A stretch of 64,000 nucleotides of DNA from Myxocyprinus asiaticus (GCF_019703515.2 NC_059362.1:47492092-47556091), one strand, 5' to 3'. Shown: positions 45,296 through 59,000, numbered from the stretch's first letter. A program made the numbers and translations. Notes: generated by a model from the letters alone, not told the origin.

Positions 45296-45484
45296 ACATC
45301 AAATCTAGCAGTTATTGTTTTCAAAAAGTTTAATAAATTGTATTTAAATGCATAAATAAGTTCACGTTAAGCAGCAAAGTAAATATACAAATTATGACGA
45401 CTCTAGCGCTGCTGACGCATCAGCATTTCACTGTAAATGCTAGAATTGGGATTGGTTAACAAATATCCCATCTCGGCTGAAACA

Positions 45485-45627
45485 AATGTTCTGGGGTGAG
45501 TTTCCTGAACAACGACGTAACTTACTGCTTAACCACCATAGTAAGAAGCATCATTGGAGAAATTAACATGGTAATCAAGACCGTTCCCCGAAACCATAGT
45601 AACTATGTCACACATTCATCGTTCGAA
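45485..45627. repeat. R4-like repeat (CCGAAACCATAGTAAC type)
   Basis: GTTTCCTGAACAACGACGTA and TTCCCCGAAACCATAGTAAC are related to the segment 46550-46735 (TTTCGGGAAACAGCAAATCA, CTATGCTGGTAACGATGGAA). Confidence 0.45.
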
Positions 45628-45824
45628 CCAGGGCTGGATTGGTAATCTGGCATACGGGCTGAATGGGCTGTGATAAGCTGAAATGAGCCGCCGCGTTATG
45701 CAAAAGGGCCACAAAACGGCACCACAATATGCCGAAGAGGGCAGCGATATGCAGGAAAGGACAACTTTTGGGCCAGTTTCTATGTAAAATCCCAGGCCGA
45801 TTTCTCTTCCCAGTCCACCCCTGG
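45628..45824. mobile_element. Short MITE with CCAGGGNTGGA ends
   Basis: Left CCAGGGCTGGATTGGTAATC, right (reverse complement) CCAGGGGTGGACTGGGAAGA. 197 bp, non-coding, inserted inside the flanking repeat. Confidence 0.55.
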
Positions 45825-45849
45825 TTAGAACCATGTTGGTTAACAACAT

Positions 45850-47292
45850 AGAACTGTCATTAATGACGTTACGCAGGGGGTGGAGTAAAAACTTCCGGGA
45901 AAATTAAATGATAATAGCTCATTTACATGTATACCAGAAAGAAGTTTAATGTGAGAAAGCTGCTGAACACACGAAATCGGCGTGCACTGTGTAATGAGAC
46001 TGAATTTTAGATTTTTAGGTTTTTCTCAACATCAGACTTGAGCACAAATGCACATGCACACTCTCGAAATGAGCACGTTCTATTTAGTAGAGATGGTCCT
46101 ATTCCCTGTCTTTCCCTGTCTTGAGTCTTTACAATTCACTGTGAGGGCAGTGGAGGGCTGAAAGAAGTGGAGATCTAAAACAACAGTCATTTGGAATTCA
46201 CTTTTTAAGACATTTTTATTGAAAATTCAGTTTGATCTGTAATGATTGTTCTCCCTATGAAGTGCCCTACAGAGGCTGATTTATCCCGTTTGGAACGCAG
46301 CCAAAAATGGAACTTGTGCATCAACATGGACACAGAAGCTTTGTTCTCTAACACAAACCGCTTGTGTAACAGCCTTTATAAGCATTTTAACAGCTGCATT
46401 CACATTTGCATGACATTTCAGAAAGGCTTTCTACAAAACTCAGAATAACTCTTTTTTTTAAATGCATGTAAACATGATCAAAGTCTTGACAGAATGAAAT
46501 ATATATATGGAATCAAATATATAGAAGCCTCACCGAAGTGAAATGATGTCCACACAGCAAACTAACATGGAACTATGCTTCTAACCACAGGTTAAGAGCT
46601 GTAGTTCCAACCACACAACTTTGGGATGCTGTTTGCGAATGTTCTTTGGAACTACAGTTTCGGGAAACAGCAAATCATTGAACTATGCTGGTAACGATGG
46701 AACTTACGACCATAGTTGGCACCCCTGATTGGTTGCTCAGCTCAGTCGGACTGTCTATCTTGCCCGTGCCTTCAGTTCAGCGTTCCTGCCTCCCGCTACA
46801 CTATTCGCTTTCAAAGAGGATCTCTGTACACTTTGTAAGATAAAGTAAAAATCATGTTACGGATCAAAAGCCTTCTTGATGTTCTGGCGGCCTTTGATAC
46901 GCATCATTACTCATTTTAGCTGAGCATATGCGAAATCTTTAGAAAGATATGCTTGCGTTTGCGCTGGACTACACTACTGGGCCCCACTGATTTAAACAGG
47001 GTGATGTGTGACCTCCCTACAGGCTGCTGTTGGACAATTACACTGTTTACAGATTTTGTATTGAAAGTTGATGCTTCTCAGGTGTCTTATAACGTTTGAC
47101 ACCTATTTATGATAAAGCTTTAGACTCGTAGATTCAATGAGCTGTAAAAAGCTGAAAATAGTGGTGTAACAAGATACCAAAAAGTACTGTGGTATTACTA
47201 GGCTATTTATTTTTATTTTTATTTTTTTGACGTGGTCTGGTAAGGTTATGTCTTTTCAATGTTTTTGTTTTTTTAGTTTGTTTGTTTTTTAC
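45850..47292. other. Segment without gene, with a dispersed repeat at 46550-46735
   Basis: Apart from the R4-like copy, no gene or clear repeat is seen. The plus frame at 46242-46448 has no recognisable protein. Confidence 0.45.
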
Positions 47293-47425
47293 ATGTGAAG
47301 CATGGTGCTAGCAACACCAATGTCATGGGTTCGATTCGCAGGACGTTTCTCACCCAATTACAATAGTTGCAACCCCCCTGTAAAAAATGTATACATCTGC
47401 CAAATGCATAAATGTAAATGCATGG
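47293..47425 (+). mobile_element. tRNA-derived SINE S3, partial
   Basis: GGTGCTAGCAACACC and CATGGGTTCGATTCGC (B box) followed after a deletion by the tail CTGCCAAATGCATAAATGTA, which is shared with L2-type LINEs and with 48745-48935. The A box region is degraded. Confidence 0.65.
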
Positions 47426-47689
47426 TAAAAAAAAAAAATATATGGCAATCATTCTGCAGTATTACCATCTGATAGCGTCACTGTACCGTGGTACTTCCAC
47501 AGTATTTGTTTGCATGGTTGGTCTGTAATGACTATTCACTAGTCCACAATAATCTACAACATTTGACCCAGATGAAACATAATTGGAGACTCTTGACCGT
47601 TGACATGTTAACTCCCTCGTCAAAAAGACAGGAGAAAACTTGCACATTTAACATGTTCCTCCTAATTAGTTCTGCTAGTTTCCTAACTA

Positions 47690-47960
47690 GATGAGAATTA
47701 AGTGTTCTGGACAAGGTTAAGACATTTGACTCTGTAGTGGCAACAAACCCGATAGTGATGACGAGCAGTCCTGCGACACGCAGGTTAATTAGCTGAAATC
47801 TGTGCCACTCTGCCCCCTTCTGCCAATGACTAATTCAATTCTGTTATCACTGCGGCTTTCTGCAAGATTAAATTGTTCTGATCTTATTTAGAAAGTGAAG
47901 AAGTCTGAGGGGCGACAATTTAGCCTCAATGCAAAGCTTATCACAGTTCTCACCAGCTAA
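47690..47960. other. Candidate conserved non-coding element
   Basis: Repeat-free stretch with several TAATTAG/CTAATTAG homeodomain-like cores (47663, 47788) and no protein-like frame. Impression only. Confidence 0.25.
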
Positions 47961-48429
47961 CATTAGCGGAGATGCTCATAGGTTTTTAATGTGCAGTGGT
48001 TATCTCCTGGATAATCAACTTTAACAATAGAGGCCCTATTTTCAGAGCACTATACCTTAAGTGCAGCACTATGCGATAATGACATACACACAAAGTCAGT
48101 GGGCATGGCCATGAAGTTTTGATATTTTCATGTAAGCATGCACTAATACTAGGTGAAATTCTTCTCTGGTTACTGCAACATCTGCGCCCTATTATATATT
48201 CCATTTCATGTCAAGCAACTAAATGAAGACAGCCCATTCATAAGAATTTGTTAGTGTGAATGTGCTGTAAGCAATGCATCGCCTGCTCTGTTTGTCGCCT
48301 GCACTGCTCCGGACCACAATGTGATGTATGTTCTCTTTCGGCCTCTCTGGGACTATTTGCTCTCATCCTGCACGCCCGTGTCTCACCTGCTTTGCTTCTC
48401 TGCCTTTGTTCATTGTTTTGTAAGGTATA

Positions 48430-48513
48430 TTTGTTATATATTTCTCTGTTTAATATTGTGTTTAATTTCTGTACAGCATGCTTGAGCTTTGGAAAACCGC
48501 TATACAAAATAAG

Positions 48514-48553
<40 letters not shown>

Positions 48554-48565
48554 ATTATTATTAAT
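48430..48565 (+). repeat. LINE-type tail followed by (ATT)n
   Basis: GAGCTTTGGAAAACCGCTAT then ACAAAATAAGCATT and about 15 ATT units (48516-48562). A microsatellite growing from a retroelement tail is the usual reading. Confidence 0.6.
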
Positions 48566-48744
48566 CATATTCATCTACTGACACACAAATCATGGTAAAA
48601 GTGATCGATAGCTCTTTGATATCATCTGCTGGTGGAATCCCCAAACTGGAACTGAGTTTAGACTTTGCTTTGAGATTAGACGTGCTTCTCAAACATCTTA
48701 TCATGACCTATTTCTCAGGAAAATTGTAAACTGCGTTTTGCACC

Positions 48745-48935
48745 ACTTCATTACATTTACGCATTTGGCAGATGCTTTTATCCAAAACGACTTACAGTGC
48801 ACTTATTACAGGGACAATCCACCTGGAGCAACCTGGAGTTAAGTGCCTTACTCAAGGACACAATGGTGATGGCTGTGGGGATTGAACCAGCAACCTTCTG
48901 ATTACCAGTTATGTGCTTTAGCCCACTATGCCACC
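48745..48935 (-). mobile_element. SINE/LINE repeat with TTTGGCAGATGC tail
   Basis: On the plus strand ACGCATTTGGCAGATGCTTT, AACGACTTACAGTGCACTTA and GGGGATTGAACCAGCAACCT are read; the reverse complement places a CGACTTACAG/TATCCAAAA tail at its 3' end. This family is common in cyprinids (HAmo-like tail); name from memory, not checked. Confidence 0.65.
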
Positions 48936-50099
48936 ACCACTTCATTAACATACAATACACCCACCCATGCCTACTTGTGCTTTGTGCTGACACAAACATT
49001 TCATAAGACGTAGCACACTTGCGCCATCACAAAAAGAGAGCCCAAAGCCACCTACAATGTTTTATATTGAAAAAAGATAAAGGATTTCACTTTTTTATTT
49101 TGTTATTAGCAGGAACTAAAAACAGTTCAAGGAATGAAAACCGAAAAAAAATATTATTATTTTTTTATGATTGTAACCGAAAACAGGAACAAAGTACCTT
49201 TCAATTGTTCCGAAGTGAACACGTTATTTTTAAATGCTGTTCTTATTTTATTCAGATAATTTATTTTAATGAAACCAAAGACCCCAACGGGTTTATCACA
49301 GTAGATTTATGGAATCACACCATTTCCTGAACACGATAAACATGTGCTTCGAACGATGGATGTAACCTTCTTTAACATGCTGAAGATTTTTTCGACAACT
49401 ATATACATTTACTTCAATATTAATGCACGGTTAATCCAGATGATTTTTACCCGCCTTATCCTATCACAATGCGGAGGATGCACCTTCTAACAAGCTTTTC
49501 CTCATTTTCCTTCATTGCAGGGATTCAACTGATCAGTGTTGTCAAGTTCGCTTATTATAAGTGACTTTAGGCTTGTCCTGTTATTTATCGTGTTTTGGAC
49601 TTTGGGTTCTTAGCTCCCAGAGCACAATACATTGACTAACCACTAATCGCAGTGGTTAGAGATCCCCAACCCGCTGTTCGAGATACATTTATTTAAAAGA
49701 CGTTATTCTGTTTGCTATGCTGATTCCTATGCTAATCAATCCCCCACATGGAAAAATTGGATCGCTTGTTTTTGCTTATTTGGGTGAGGTAAGTCTCTTA
49801 TTTTAAGCTTGTTTTTTGTTTTTTAGACCAGGTCTCTGCAGGTCTTTAGACCAACACTGCAACTGGTATCTCATCCACCCATTTCAGCAACCCTCCTGGA
49901 TGCTTTCTACATAGACTTCTATTGTAAGGCTATTACTGTAACTGCAAAATTTATAAAAGAGTCTACAGGCCCTGAAAACCCACAACAACACATATTTCAA
50001 ATTGGCTTTAAGATTGCATCCAGCCTGTGTTTAAGATTGCATGTTATTATCTATGTAGAAATGACTTGAAAAATGAAAAGAGGTCCCTGAAGTTCCACT
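48936..50099. other. Segment without gene
   Basis: AT-rich; a GGAACTAAAAACAGTTC / GAACAAAGTACC area at 49110-49220 resembles a decayed transposon end. No gene. Confidence 0.45.
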
Positions 50100-50640
50100 G
50101 TGTTTATGATGCGGCCAATGAAGAGTTGCTGTCCGTCTCCACTGAGGAAATGAACTTCAAATTGTGAGGAAAAGAAGGCTGTTTTTGACAGCCGACGTGC
50201 AAATATGAGACGCTGGAATCTCAATGAGGCTTAAAAACTGAATGCATAAATAGATTATAGTGACTGTGCCCCGGCCGCATAGAAAGCAAATCTAATTATG
50301 AAGCCACCGTGCCTCCTGATTTAGAGAGAGAGCTCATCTTCAACCAACAGAAGCGGACAGTTCCAGACTCATGAGCAGTCACTGATGAAAGATGGAGATT
50401 TGAATGTTGAGGGAACTACCAAGGCCAATCTCTGGCACGTATGACTTGTCGTTGTGACATGCGGATCATGGAGCTCATGCATGGAAGAATGCATCGCTCC
50501 AGAAGAAGAGAATCTAGAGTCTTTGATTTCCATGTAAATTTGATGACCTTCTGATGCGCAGGTTTAGAGGACGAACAATTAATTTATCCTTCAGCTTAAA
50601 CTCATACGACTTTATAGGGAATAAAATCACCTGGATATGA
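50100..50640. other. Candidate conserved non-coding element
   Basis: Balanced composition, no recognised repeat and no convincing frame on either strand. Impression only. Confidence 0.25.
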
Positions 50641-50887
50641 TTTTACTGCCAAATGTCAAGTTATGTTTGCCGAGCGACATGAAGATTAACAAAGATGCAG
50701 AACATTTTGCATCAGTTTGTTATTATATTGCATGATATTATTACTTCAGTGAAACAAGTTTTAATGAAAACCAAGGGTGATTTGACTTCAGACATTAAAC
50801 ATTTCTGATCTTATCCAATTTTTCACACTCAAATTTAAAAGCTCACCATTTACACTAATTGCCAAAAATGTGTCACATTTTTTCAGA

Positions 50888-50904
50888 ACCCCCCCCCCCC
50901 CCCC
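50888..50904. repeat. Poly(C) run
   Basis: Uninterrupted C run followed by an A-rich stretch. Confidence 0.9.
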
Positions 50905-52063
50905 AAATAAAAAAAAGACTCCAATTATTCATAAAAATATTGTATACAGTATTTTGTTGTTGTCCTTTGTAAGCATGTAATTCTGGTTCTGTTCTCTCCA
51001 TCTCCCTCCAAAAAGTCTCATTTTATTCCACTAGATGGCATAAAGCACTAGAAAAAATATTTTTTTCCCCCATCACTTTCCATCACAATATACAGATCTG
51101 AAATGTGGCGCTCTAACACATTTTAGCCCTCACAGATGTGCTCGTCCATAGACATTCAGTCTAATTTTCAGTTCAAGCACCACCCTCAATGTTTAATCGA
51201 ATATCTCGGCCTCTGAGTGGACTACAAGCTCAATCTAGGTGTCATTAGAAAGCTGAGATCCTCCCCTTTGTGATGATATAAACGTCTCATTTTATCATCA
51301 ATATCGAAAACATTGATTTGTTTAGCATGCTTTTTCTTCTGGATGGATATTTTGTTGTGGACATCTAAGATATAACATTGGATTATTCACACAAGCAAGC
51401 TCACAGACATATAAACAATGGCTCATTTTTTAGAGAACTTCCTAAGGTAAAAGCAGATATAAGGTTTTAGTTATTTGTGGCTTACAGCAGCAGTTATCAG
51501 CACATAAATGAGATATTTGTATTGAATGACTTACAGAAATCATATTTCACTTTGTGATTCTTTCGAAATTCTTTTCAGCAACAAAATTAACTATTCAGTA
51601 ACATTCCTGAGAGTGAGAGCTTTCATTTGATATATGACTTGTCCATTTAGGTGCTACATGAAGGACTTTTATTTTCATTTCAATATTTCTACCACATTAC
51701 CTCTAGGGGGTGCTGATTTGCGATGAAGTTCATATTCTAAGCTTTCAAACGATACCTCGTGTGCCTGATTTATGTATTTGGAGACTTGGACATTTTAAGT
51801 GCAAACTTTTTCCGCGACAGAGCGCCCCCTTTTGGACCCGCCACCGGGTTCGCAGAGTTGAAGAGGTTGAAGCAATATTTCAGTAGTTCTGTTATCATTT
51901 ACTCACCCTCATGTCATTTCAAACCTTTATGGTGTTATTGTTTTTCATGCAACTCACAACAACAGTTCATAATGATCACAACTGTCAAGTTCAAAAGCTA
52001 CCATATGACTTAATGTCTTGTTATCAGTTTTACATTGCAGTATGGATTTTTGACAGTATATGG
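50905..52063. other. Segment with an R3 fragment, no gene
   Basis: R3-like words CATTTACTCACCCTCATGTC occur at about 51897-51920. The rest is unassigned. Confidence 0.5.
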
Positions 52064-52307
52064 TATAATGGGGCTAAAGGCACACCATAAGGAAAATTAG
52101 CTAATTTGCAACATATTTTAAATTATTAAATCAGATCAGATTACCGCAAAATCCAACATTAGACACTGCACGCAATGTTTTCATGGATCAGGAATATTTT
52201 GCAGTGTTTAGTGACAAACAGGTGTTTAGGAAAGTACTTTGGTAGTTTTTGTTGCTGTTAGTGTTTTGGGACAAAATTAAATCGAAAGTGCCTTTAGCCC
52301 CGTTGTA
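52064..52307. mobile_element. 244 bp MITE
   Basis: Left TATAATGGGGCTAAAGGCAC and right (reverse complement) TACAACGGGGCTAAAGGCAC are 20 bp inverted repeats with two mismatches. TA at both edges is compatible with a Tc1/mariner-type TA target. Confidence 0.75.
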
Positions 52308-53520
52308 CACTACTTCTCATACGTTTTTTCCACAATTTTACGAAGTCTTTCCATACTTCTGAAAATCTCATCTAGGCTATTTCACACTCTTGGGTGGTAG
52401 AAATATTAACTAATTCAGGCAGTGTAACAATTACAATACAATTTACAGTAATTAAATATTATTAGCTCCTCTCTGGCTTTTATGAACGACTCTTCTGGAC
52501 ATACATATTTGAAGCAGCGCAGTATCTTAATAGGTCATGCAATTAACATTATGTTCATAGTGTGCTGTCACGATTACTTAAGCACATTACATACTGACAC
52601 AGTGATTTATTAACGCACATACTGACAGACTTTTCTTGAATTATTGGAACCCGGTTCTCATGAATAGCCTGTATTGTTTTTAGCGTATATCGGCGGTATT
52701 TTATGTTAAATGTATTCTTCACTTCTGTAAAAGCTTAAAAAGGTGTCCGCTTGTGAATGAGAAGTCCAGAAAGACTACAGAGATTAGAATAGACTGTTAT
52801 ATCAGCGCAAAGAGAAAATATTCATCAGACAACTTCTAGAGATACAGACAAACTATTTTAAAACTATTGTAAGTCAAGTTAAGTCATAAAGCAGATTTAC
52901 AGAAAATACTGCCTTTAATGTAGTTAATAGCTAATAAGTTAATACTGAGGGATCATCAGTATAATGACTGACTGTGGATCTGTAAACTCACAACAGCAAC
53001 ATACTACAGTAGTCATACAGTACAAAAAGATAGATATGAGTATATTAGGCCTACATGATTGTGAGGAAAATCGTAATTGCAGATTATTTCCTTTGATATT
53101 GTAATTGCATTTGTTCATTTTGATTAATACAATTTACATTAAAATACTTATTTTGTGTGGGGCAACTGCATGCCATATTCTTTATGTAGGCTATGCATCA
53201 AAACAATTGACAACCATATTCTAAAAATATTAAAGCTTGTTTTAATAATTTAATTGCATGTAAACAAAAATGTGTTATTCACTTTTTGAATACATTTTAC
53301 ACAGTATCATTTAGATAGTGAGCATTACTGATAATTGAAACACGTGAGATTAGCCTCTGCATCATGCACACAACAGTCCAAAAAATATGTTGTGAATAGA
53401 ATATATTGGCACTATGAGAGTACACCTATAATGAAATGCTGTAGTTGGCACTTTTCACGTTAATATAATTGCAACAGCTGTAATTGTAATCTAGATTATT
53501 TTTTTTATTAACTGTGCAAC

Positions 53521-53523
<3 letters not shown>
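52308..53523. other. AT-rich segment without gene
   Basis: No repeat or gene recognised. Confidence 0.5.

Positions 53524-53561
<38 letters not shown>
53524..53561. repeat. (TA)n microsatellite
   Basis: About 19 TA units. Confidence 0.95.
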
Positions 53562-53565
<4 letters not shown>

Positions 53566-55600
53566 GCTAATGTGTTTGTTGCTAGCATCAAGCTGCAAGG
53601 GTTAATATAATTATCTGGACAGATCAAATTTAAGTTAGGCCAACTCAGTTCATTTAGGTTTTGACTACAAAATATTTGAGTAGAGCCTACATTTTAATTT
53701 TATATTAAAGTAACTAATTTTCATTGTGTGAAACCAATGTCCACAATTAAATTAACTTAAAATTTCAGTGTACCTGTCATGCAAATGTAGAATATAAAAT
53801 AAATAAATATATATGCATATAATGTCTCTGGATCATTAAAATATGTAAGGCATAATGTACAATCAGCTGGTTATTATCGCAAAATAAACCCTTATATTAT
53901 GAACCGTACACAGACACAAAGTTGACAGTACATTATAAGAATTATTACACAACTATTTATCAAATAAATAAATGTTATATTGACTTGAGTGTGAATGGTT
54001 TTATTATGTAAGAAGAAAGAGAGTGTGGGGAGATGCAATTGAAGTTTAAAGTCAAATATTTGATCACAAAATTCTGCCACTGACCAATCACTATCCAGCA
54101 GTTCAGAGAGCCAAGTAATAATTCATTTATAGATTTTTATTTATTTATTTGATATATAATTTGGCTAATTGTCTGGATATTGCTTAAGCTGTGTTGTGGA
54201 TCTCATAACAGCGTTCTCTGGCGCTTAATCCTGGTATAAACACACTTTATCTTCAGTTTGGCTTTTCAAGGACATCATGTATAATTCAGTTTGGTAAAAC
54301 TGACGGCGGGCTTTTGGGATGAAACTTTTATTTGCCAGAATCTCATTTTCTGCTTCCATAAACACAACCTTTAGCTTTTCAGTTTTTCAGACGCAAACTT
54401 GTGCGAGGAAAGGCCAGATGAGTTTTTAATAAATCGCCATAGTGGCCAAAGTTTCTTTGGATTATGGGATTCAGTCTTTATATTTTACCCTAATATTATA
54501 GGGAGATATTGTTAATAAAAATTATATTTTATTTCTTGCACACCATGCTCCAGGTCTTCTGAATGCATACAATAGTTTTGTGTAGCAACAGACCCAAATC
54601 AAAGTCGTTCTTTGCTGAAAATCTTCCCCACTGAAGAAATAAAGTCAAATGGGTTTGGATCAACATGATGGTCTGAAAATTATCATTTTTCGAAGAAATA
54701 TTCCTTTAAGTATGTTTAATGGGACCACATGCTCGCAATGCACTGGCCCAGCATTCACGTCTGTATTTGTGTGGTTGTGTAGAGTATGTTTGTGGTCTTA
54801 ATAGAGGACACACTTTTATCCACAGGGATTATTTTAAGGCCTCAGGTTACAGTGAACACGACTGTATTCCCACATCAGACAGCGATGCAATATCATCCAA
54901 ACAGCCGCAAGGAATTCAAAATCACCAACATGAAAAAACCTGCTAATCAGATGAGTGATAAACGCTAAACGCCGCACGCAGGAACAGATAGCCTTACAGC
55001 AAAAATATATATATACATTTTCTGGCCAAAATATCATCCTAAATTAACTTATTTTATCAGGGGGGCAATATTTGCCCCAGGGGCATTTTTAACATTCATA
55101 TGAGGTCTTATCTCAAACAGCAAATATACTGTAGATATCTAAACGTCTCACTGGTGACTTAGTAGACTAGAATATTGTTAGTTATATCAAATATTACATA
55201 ACAGATAAAAAACAATATGGGGACATTTTTGACTCCATATTTGACATTTCTGAGGCATTTTTGTCACTAAGGTGTTTTTGCCCAGACTCCTGGGTGACAA
55301 TGTACTAGAAAAAGCACCAAAACGGTGAGAGAATCAACTTGCTTATTCTTGCTTTTTAATGTATTTTGGATTGTATATATAGTTTATTTTAAAATATACA
55401 AAACAAAACAAAACAAAAATGGCCCAAGAAAATAACTAAAATTTATTTGAAAATACATTCATATAAAATGTATATTTTAAAATATATTAGCAATATATTT
55501 TCCTGATTAAAAAAATAAAAAAATATCCTATACATTTTGTTTGTAAATAAAAAATAAAAAAAATAAAATAAAAAAAAACATACAAAATATAGATGTTTTG
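53562..55600. other. AT-rich segment with R3 remnants and A-rich tracts
   Basis: An R3-related piece lies at 54540-54715 (CACCATGCTCCAGGTCTTCT, ATATTCCTTTAAGTA). 54180-54480 is repeat-free. AAAAC repeats lie at about 55399-55420 and A-rich DNA at 55500-55580. The open frames at 54719-54968 have no protein-like support. Confidence 0.5.
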
Positions 55601-56309
55601 TGTGTGGAAGATAACACTAAATGAATGAAGATGTTTTGCATCAGGACAGTTGTCATTAGTTTAGTGTCAGATTACCATGATAACGGCCGTATGGATTGAG
55701 GTTGTGTCCTCGTCTCATGACGACTTGACTGATGAGCGTGCCGAGAGTGGGAACGTTACGGAATTGTAAGGTGGAAAATAATTATTCCTGTGTGATCTCG
55801 TTGCAGACAATGGAAGGTTGATGTTTACTGTCGATTAGTTGTATCGTTAATTTCCAATGATGGCTTCTAATGTAATGTGAGTTGTGATGGTGTGTAATAC
55901 AAATGTTGCAGAAATTACAAACTGTGTAAACTGCAGATAGAGGTAACAGTAATGTTTCTGTCATTATTTACTCTCTCTTATGTTGTTCCTTCTTCTGTGC
56001 TATTGTCCAAGTGTTCTGAAGTCATATGATAGTTTTGTGTAAGAAATAGTGATAATATTCCCCTCCAACACTGCTCTCAAATCTCATTCGCATTCATGTA
56101 TGTTAACGCATTCCACACGAAAAAGCGCCACACAAGGTTTGCCATCATTGACACCAAACACTATTTGTCACATGACCGATTGTGACATGGAAGTTTTAAT
56201 ATGCTCAAGTGTGAATAACAATAAGAACTGGACAAACTTTGAGGTTGGCTTAGTCTGAAAATTTAATTGAGTTTAAAAGTCCAGATCTAGTAAAATCTAG
56301 TAAATTGTT
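55601..56309. other. Segment with an R3 copy, no gene
   Basis: R3-like words TCATTATTTACTCTCTCTTA and CTGAAGTCATATGATAGTTT lie at 55955-56050. Otherwise unassigned. Confidence 0.5.
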
Positions 56310-57150
56310 AAGTTTTAGTTGCCAGATGTTGCTAGCATGTAGCTAGGCTTTGCTACCATGTTTTATCACTTATTTAGGCTTTGCTAGCATGTTTTAGCAT
56401 GTTGTTAGCATGTTGCTAGCATGTTTTAGCACTTAGCTAGGCATTTTTAGCATGTTTTAGCATGTTGTTAGCATGTTGCGAGCATGTTTTAGCACTAAGC
56501 TGGGTATTGTTAGCATGTGTTATCACTTGTTAATATGTTTTATCATGAAGTTAGGCACTGCTAGCATGTTTTAGCACTTAGCTAAGTGTTTTTAGCATGT
56601 GTTAGCATGTTTTATCACTTAGCTAGGCATTGCTAACATGTTTTAACACTTAACTAGGCATTGCTAACATGTTTTAACACTTAGCTAGGCGATGCTAGCA
56701 TGTTTTAGCACTGAACTAGGTATTGCCAGCATGTTTTAACACTTAGATAGGCGTTGCTAGCATGTTTTAGCATGTTGTTAGCATGTTGCTAGGATGTTTT
56801 AACATGCTGTTAGCATGTTTCTACTTATCAAGTTGTTGTTAGCATGTTTGAGCATGATGCTAATATGTTGCTAGCATGTTTTAGCACTTATCTAGGTGTT
56901 GATAGCATGTGTTAGCATAATGCTAGCATGTTGCTAGCATGTTTTAACACTTAGCTAGGCATTGCTAGCATGTTTTAGCATGTTGTTAGCATGTTGCTAG
57001 GATGTTTTAACATGCTGTTAGCATGTTTCTAGCATGTTTTAGCACTTAGCTAGTTGTTGATAGCATGTTTAACCTGTTGCTATCATGTTTTAGCACTTAT
57101 CTAGGTGTTGCTAGGATGATGCTAGGTATTGCAAGCATGTAGCTAGGTGT
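56310..57150. repeat. Minisatellite of TTGCTAGCATGTT units
   Basis: Dozens of irregular repeats built from GCTAGCATGTTTTAGCAC and TTAGCATGTTGTTAGCATG words, with TTAGCTAGGC spacers. Longer duplications are visible: TAGCATGTTGTTAGCATGTT with GCTAGGATGTTTTAACATGC occurs at about 56768 and 56978. No coding potential. Confidence 0.9.
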
Positions 57151-57159
57151 TGTTTTGCA

Positions 57160-58708
57160 CAGGGTTGGGAGGATTACTTTTAAAAATGTAATCCGTTGCA
57201 GATAGTGATTACTTATTAAAAATGTAATCAGAAACTTAATCCAGTTACCTCAATAAGAAAATAATGTAATCAGATTACTTTTAGTTATTTTTGATTGCCT
57301 CAAGATCGCATATGTGAATAAAGTCAGGAGAAAAGCAATATGTTCTCGAAGACTTTTAATCATGCCTTCTGAATGCAAACAAACCGTGTTTGAATAATGT
57401 AGCTATTATTATATATAAGAAAAAACATGAAAAACAGGGACAGTGCCTCCTTATTAGGAAAACAGAAAATGTTAAAATGTAGAACAAATCAGTGAGTCCT
57501 CTGTCCGTTACAGAAAATGGTTTATTTTCTCATCAAGCAAATACAGTTAGATTAGATGCACTGAATTATGTCTTAGTTAACATTAAAATCTGACAGGATA
57601 TACCTCAGATTCAAAAACACTACCAAGTTCAATTCTGCCATGTATTGCAGTTAGCATGTGGACTAATTGGCACTGACCATTCATTAACTTCCCACTGCAA
57701 TAGGTAGATCACAGGCTATCTTCATCATCATCATCATCATTATTATTATTATTATTATTAATGCCTCCAGTGTCTGTCCTCTGCCTGCTCATGATCCACA
57801 GTCAAACATCACCAGCTAACGTTTATGGGTGATTCTATGTTTATGTTTAAGGAGGATTTTAATGACAATAAATAATAATAAAAAGAAAGAAAATCTTGTT
57901 TTAAAGAATAGATTGAAATAGATTTAAACCTTTTTAGTGTCTTGATTTACTTATTCCTACTTTCTATGAGTTTGAAGATGTTACATTTGTCAGTATTTCT
58001 CCCTCACTCATACTTTTGAACTGTTCTTAATAACACATTTATAATAAGTATGAAAATCAGATAAATTATCCTTTGCACTTTCCCTTAAGAACTTAAAATG
58101 CATTTGGTATTCATGTGTACAGTCTGGAAGAAATGCTGTCCCAGTTACTGTTGTCATTACAACATGAACACATTCAGAGAACTATTTTAGTGTTTCAAGT
58201 TAAGATGGAAATGAGAAGTCACACTAAAGTTTCGACAGTAGGCGTCTTCTCGTTTCTCCGCTTCTATTCCTGCTCTTGCGAAAACAATCGACAGAAGGTC
58301 TGATGGTGAAATTAGGGAACACATATGACTAATTTTAGCTATCCTAGCTAACGTGATTTTCATGTGGCTCTTACCTTTAAATGCTTCTTTAAATGATACA
58401 GTATGTCAGGTCCTTGGAAAATCACTGCATCTTCACAACTGGACGGTAAATTGCACTGAACTGTAATGTTGTTTCCCTTTTCTCCATTGAAGAGACAAGA
58501 ATGAATTTCCACAAAAATAATCATATTTCTCCAGTGGCCATTGCAATGAAACAGCCCTTAATTAAAAATGTTTAATTACATTTTACCAAATGTAACTGTA
58601 ATCTGAATACACTGGCTTTATATGTAACTGTAATGGATTACAGTTACACAATTTTTGTATCCTGATTACGTAACGCCATTACAAGTATTCTGTTACTCCC
58701 CAAGCCTG
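57160..58708. mobile_element. hAT-like non-autonomous element with target duplication
   Basis: Left CAGGGTTGGGAGGATTAC, right (reverse complement) CAGGCTTGGGGAGTAACA. Flanks GTTTTGCA (57152-57159) and ATTTTGCA (58709-58716) agree at 7 of 8 bases, as expected for an 8 bp hAT target duplication. GTAATC/GATTAC words fill both ends. The interior carries (ATC)n/(ATT)n at 57720-57762 and no transposase. It landed at the right edge of the TAGCATG minisatellite. Confidence 0.75.
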
Positions 58709-58716
58709 ATTTTGCA

Positions 58717-59000
58717 AGTATGTCTATCACGGTTTTGGTGCATAAAGCTTGAAAGCTTTAGCAGTAAGTATAGTCAAAAAATCTTGAATGGGAGTCAATG
58801 GTAAATCAGACCTTTTCGGAAGTCCGCTACGGTTTGGTGGATGTAGCTTAAAAACTGTAGGAGAAGTTCCTCTTGGTAATTTAGCGCTCAGAAGAAGAAG
58901 AAGAAGCTTAAATAGTGGATCAGTAGGTTGACTTTTTCAAGCCAACCTAATAATAATAATAAGAAGAAGATTTTCAGTAAAAAACAACTTAAATTTGGGT
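58717..59000. other. Unassigned repeat-like segment
   Basis: Contains AGAAGAAGAAGAAG at about 58893 and AATAATAATAATAAGAAGAA at about 58949. No gene. Confidence 0.45.
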
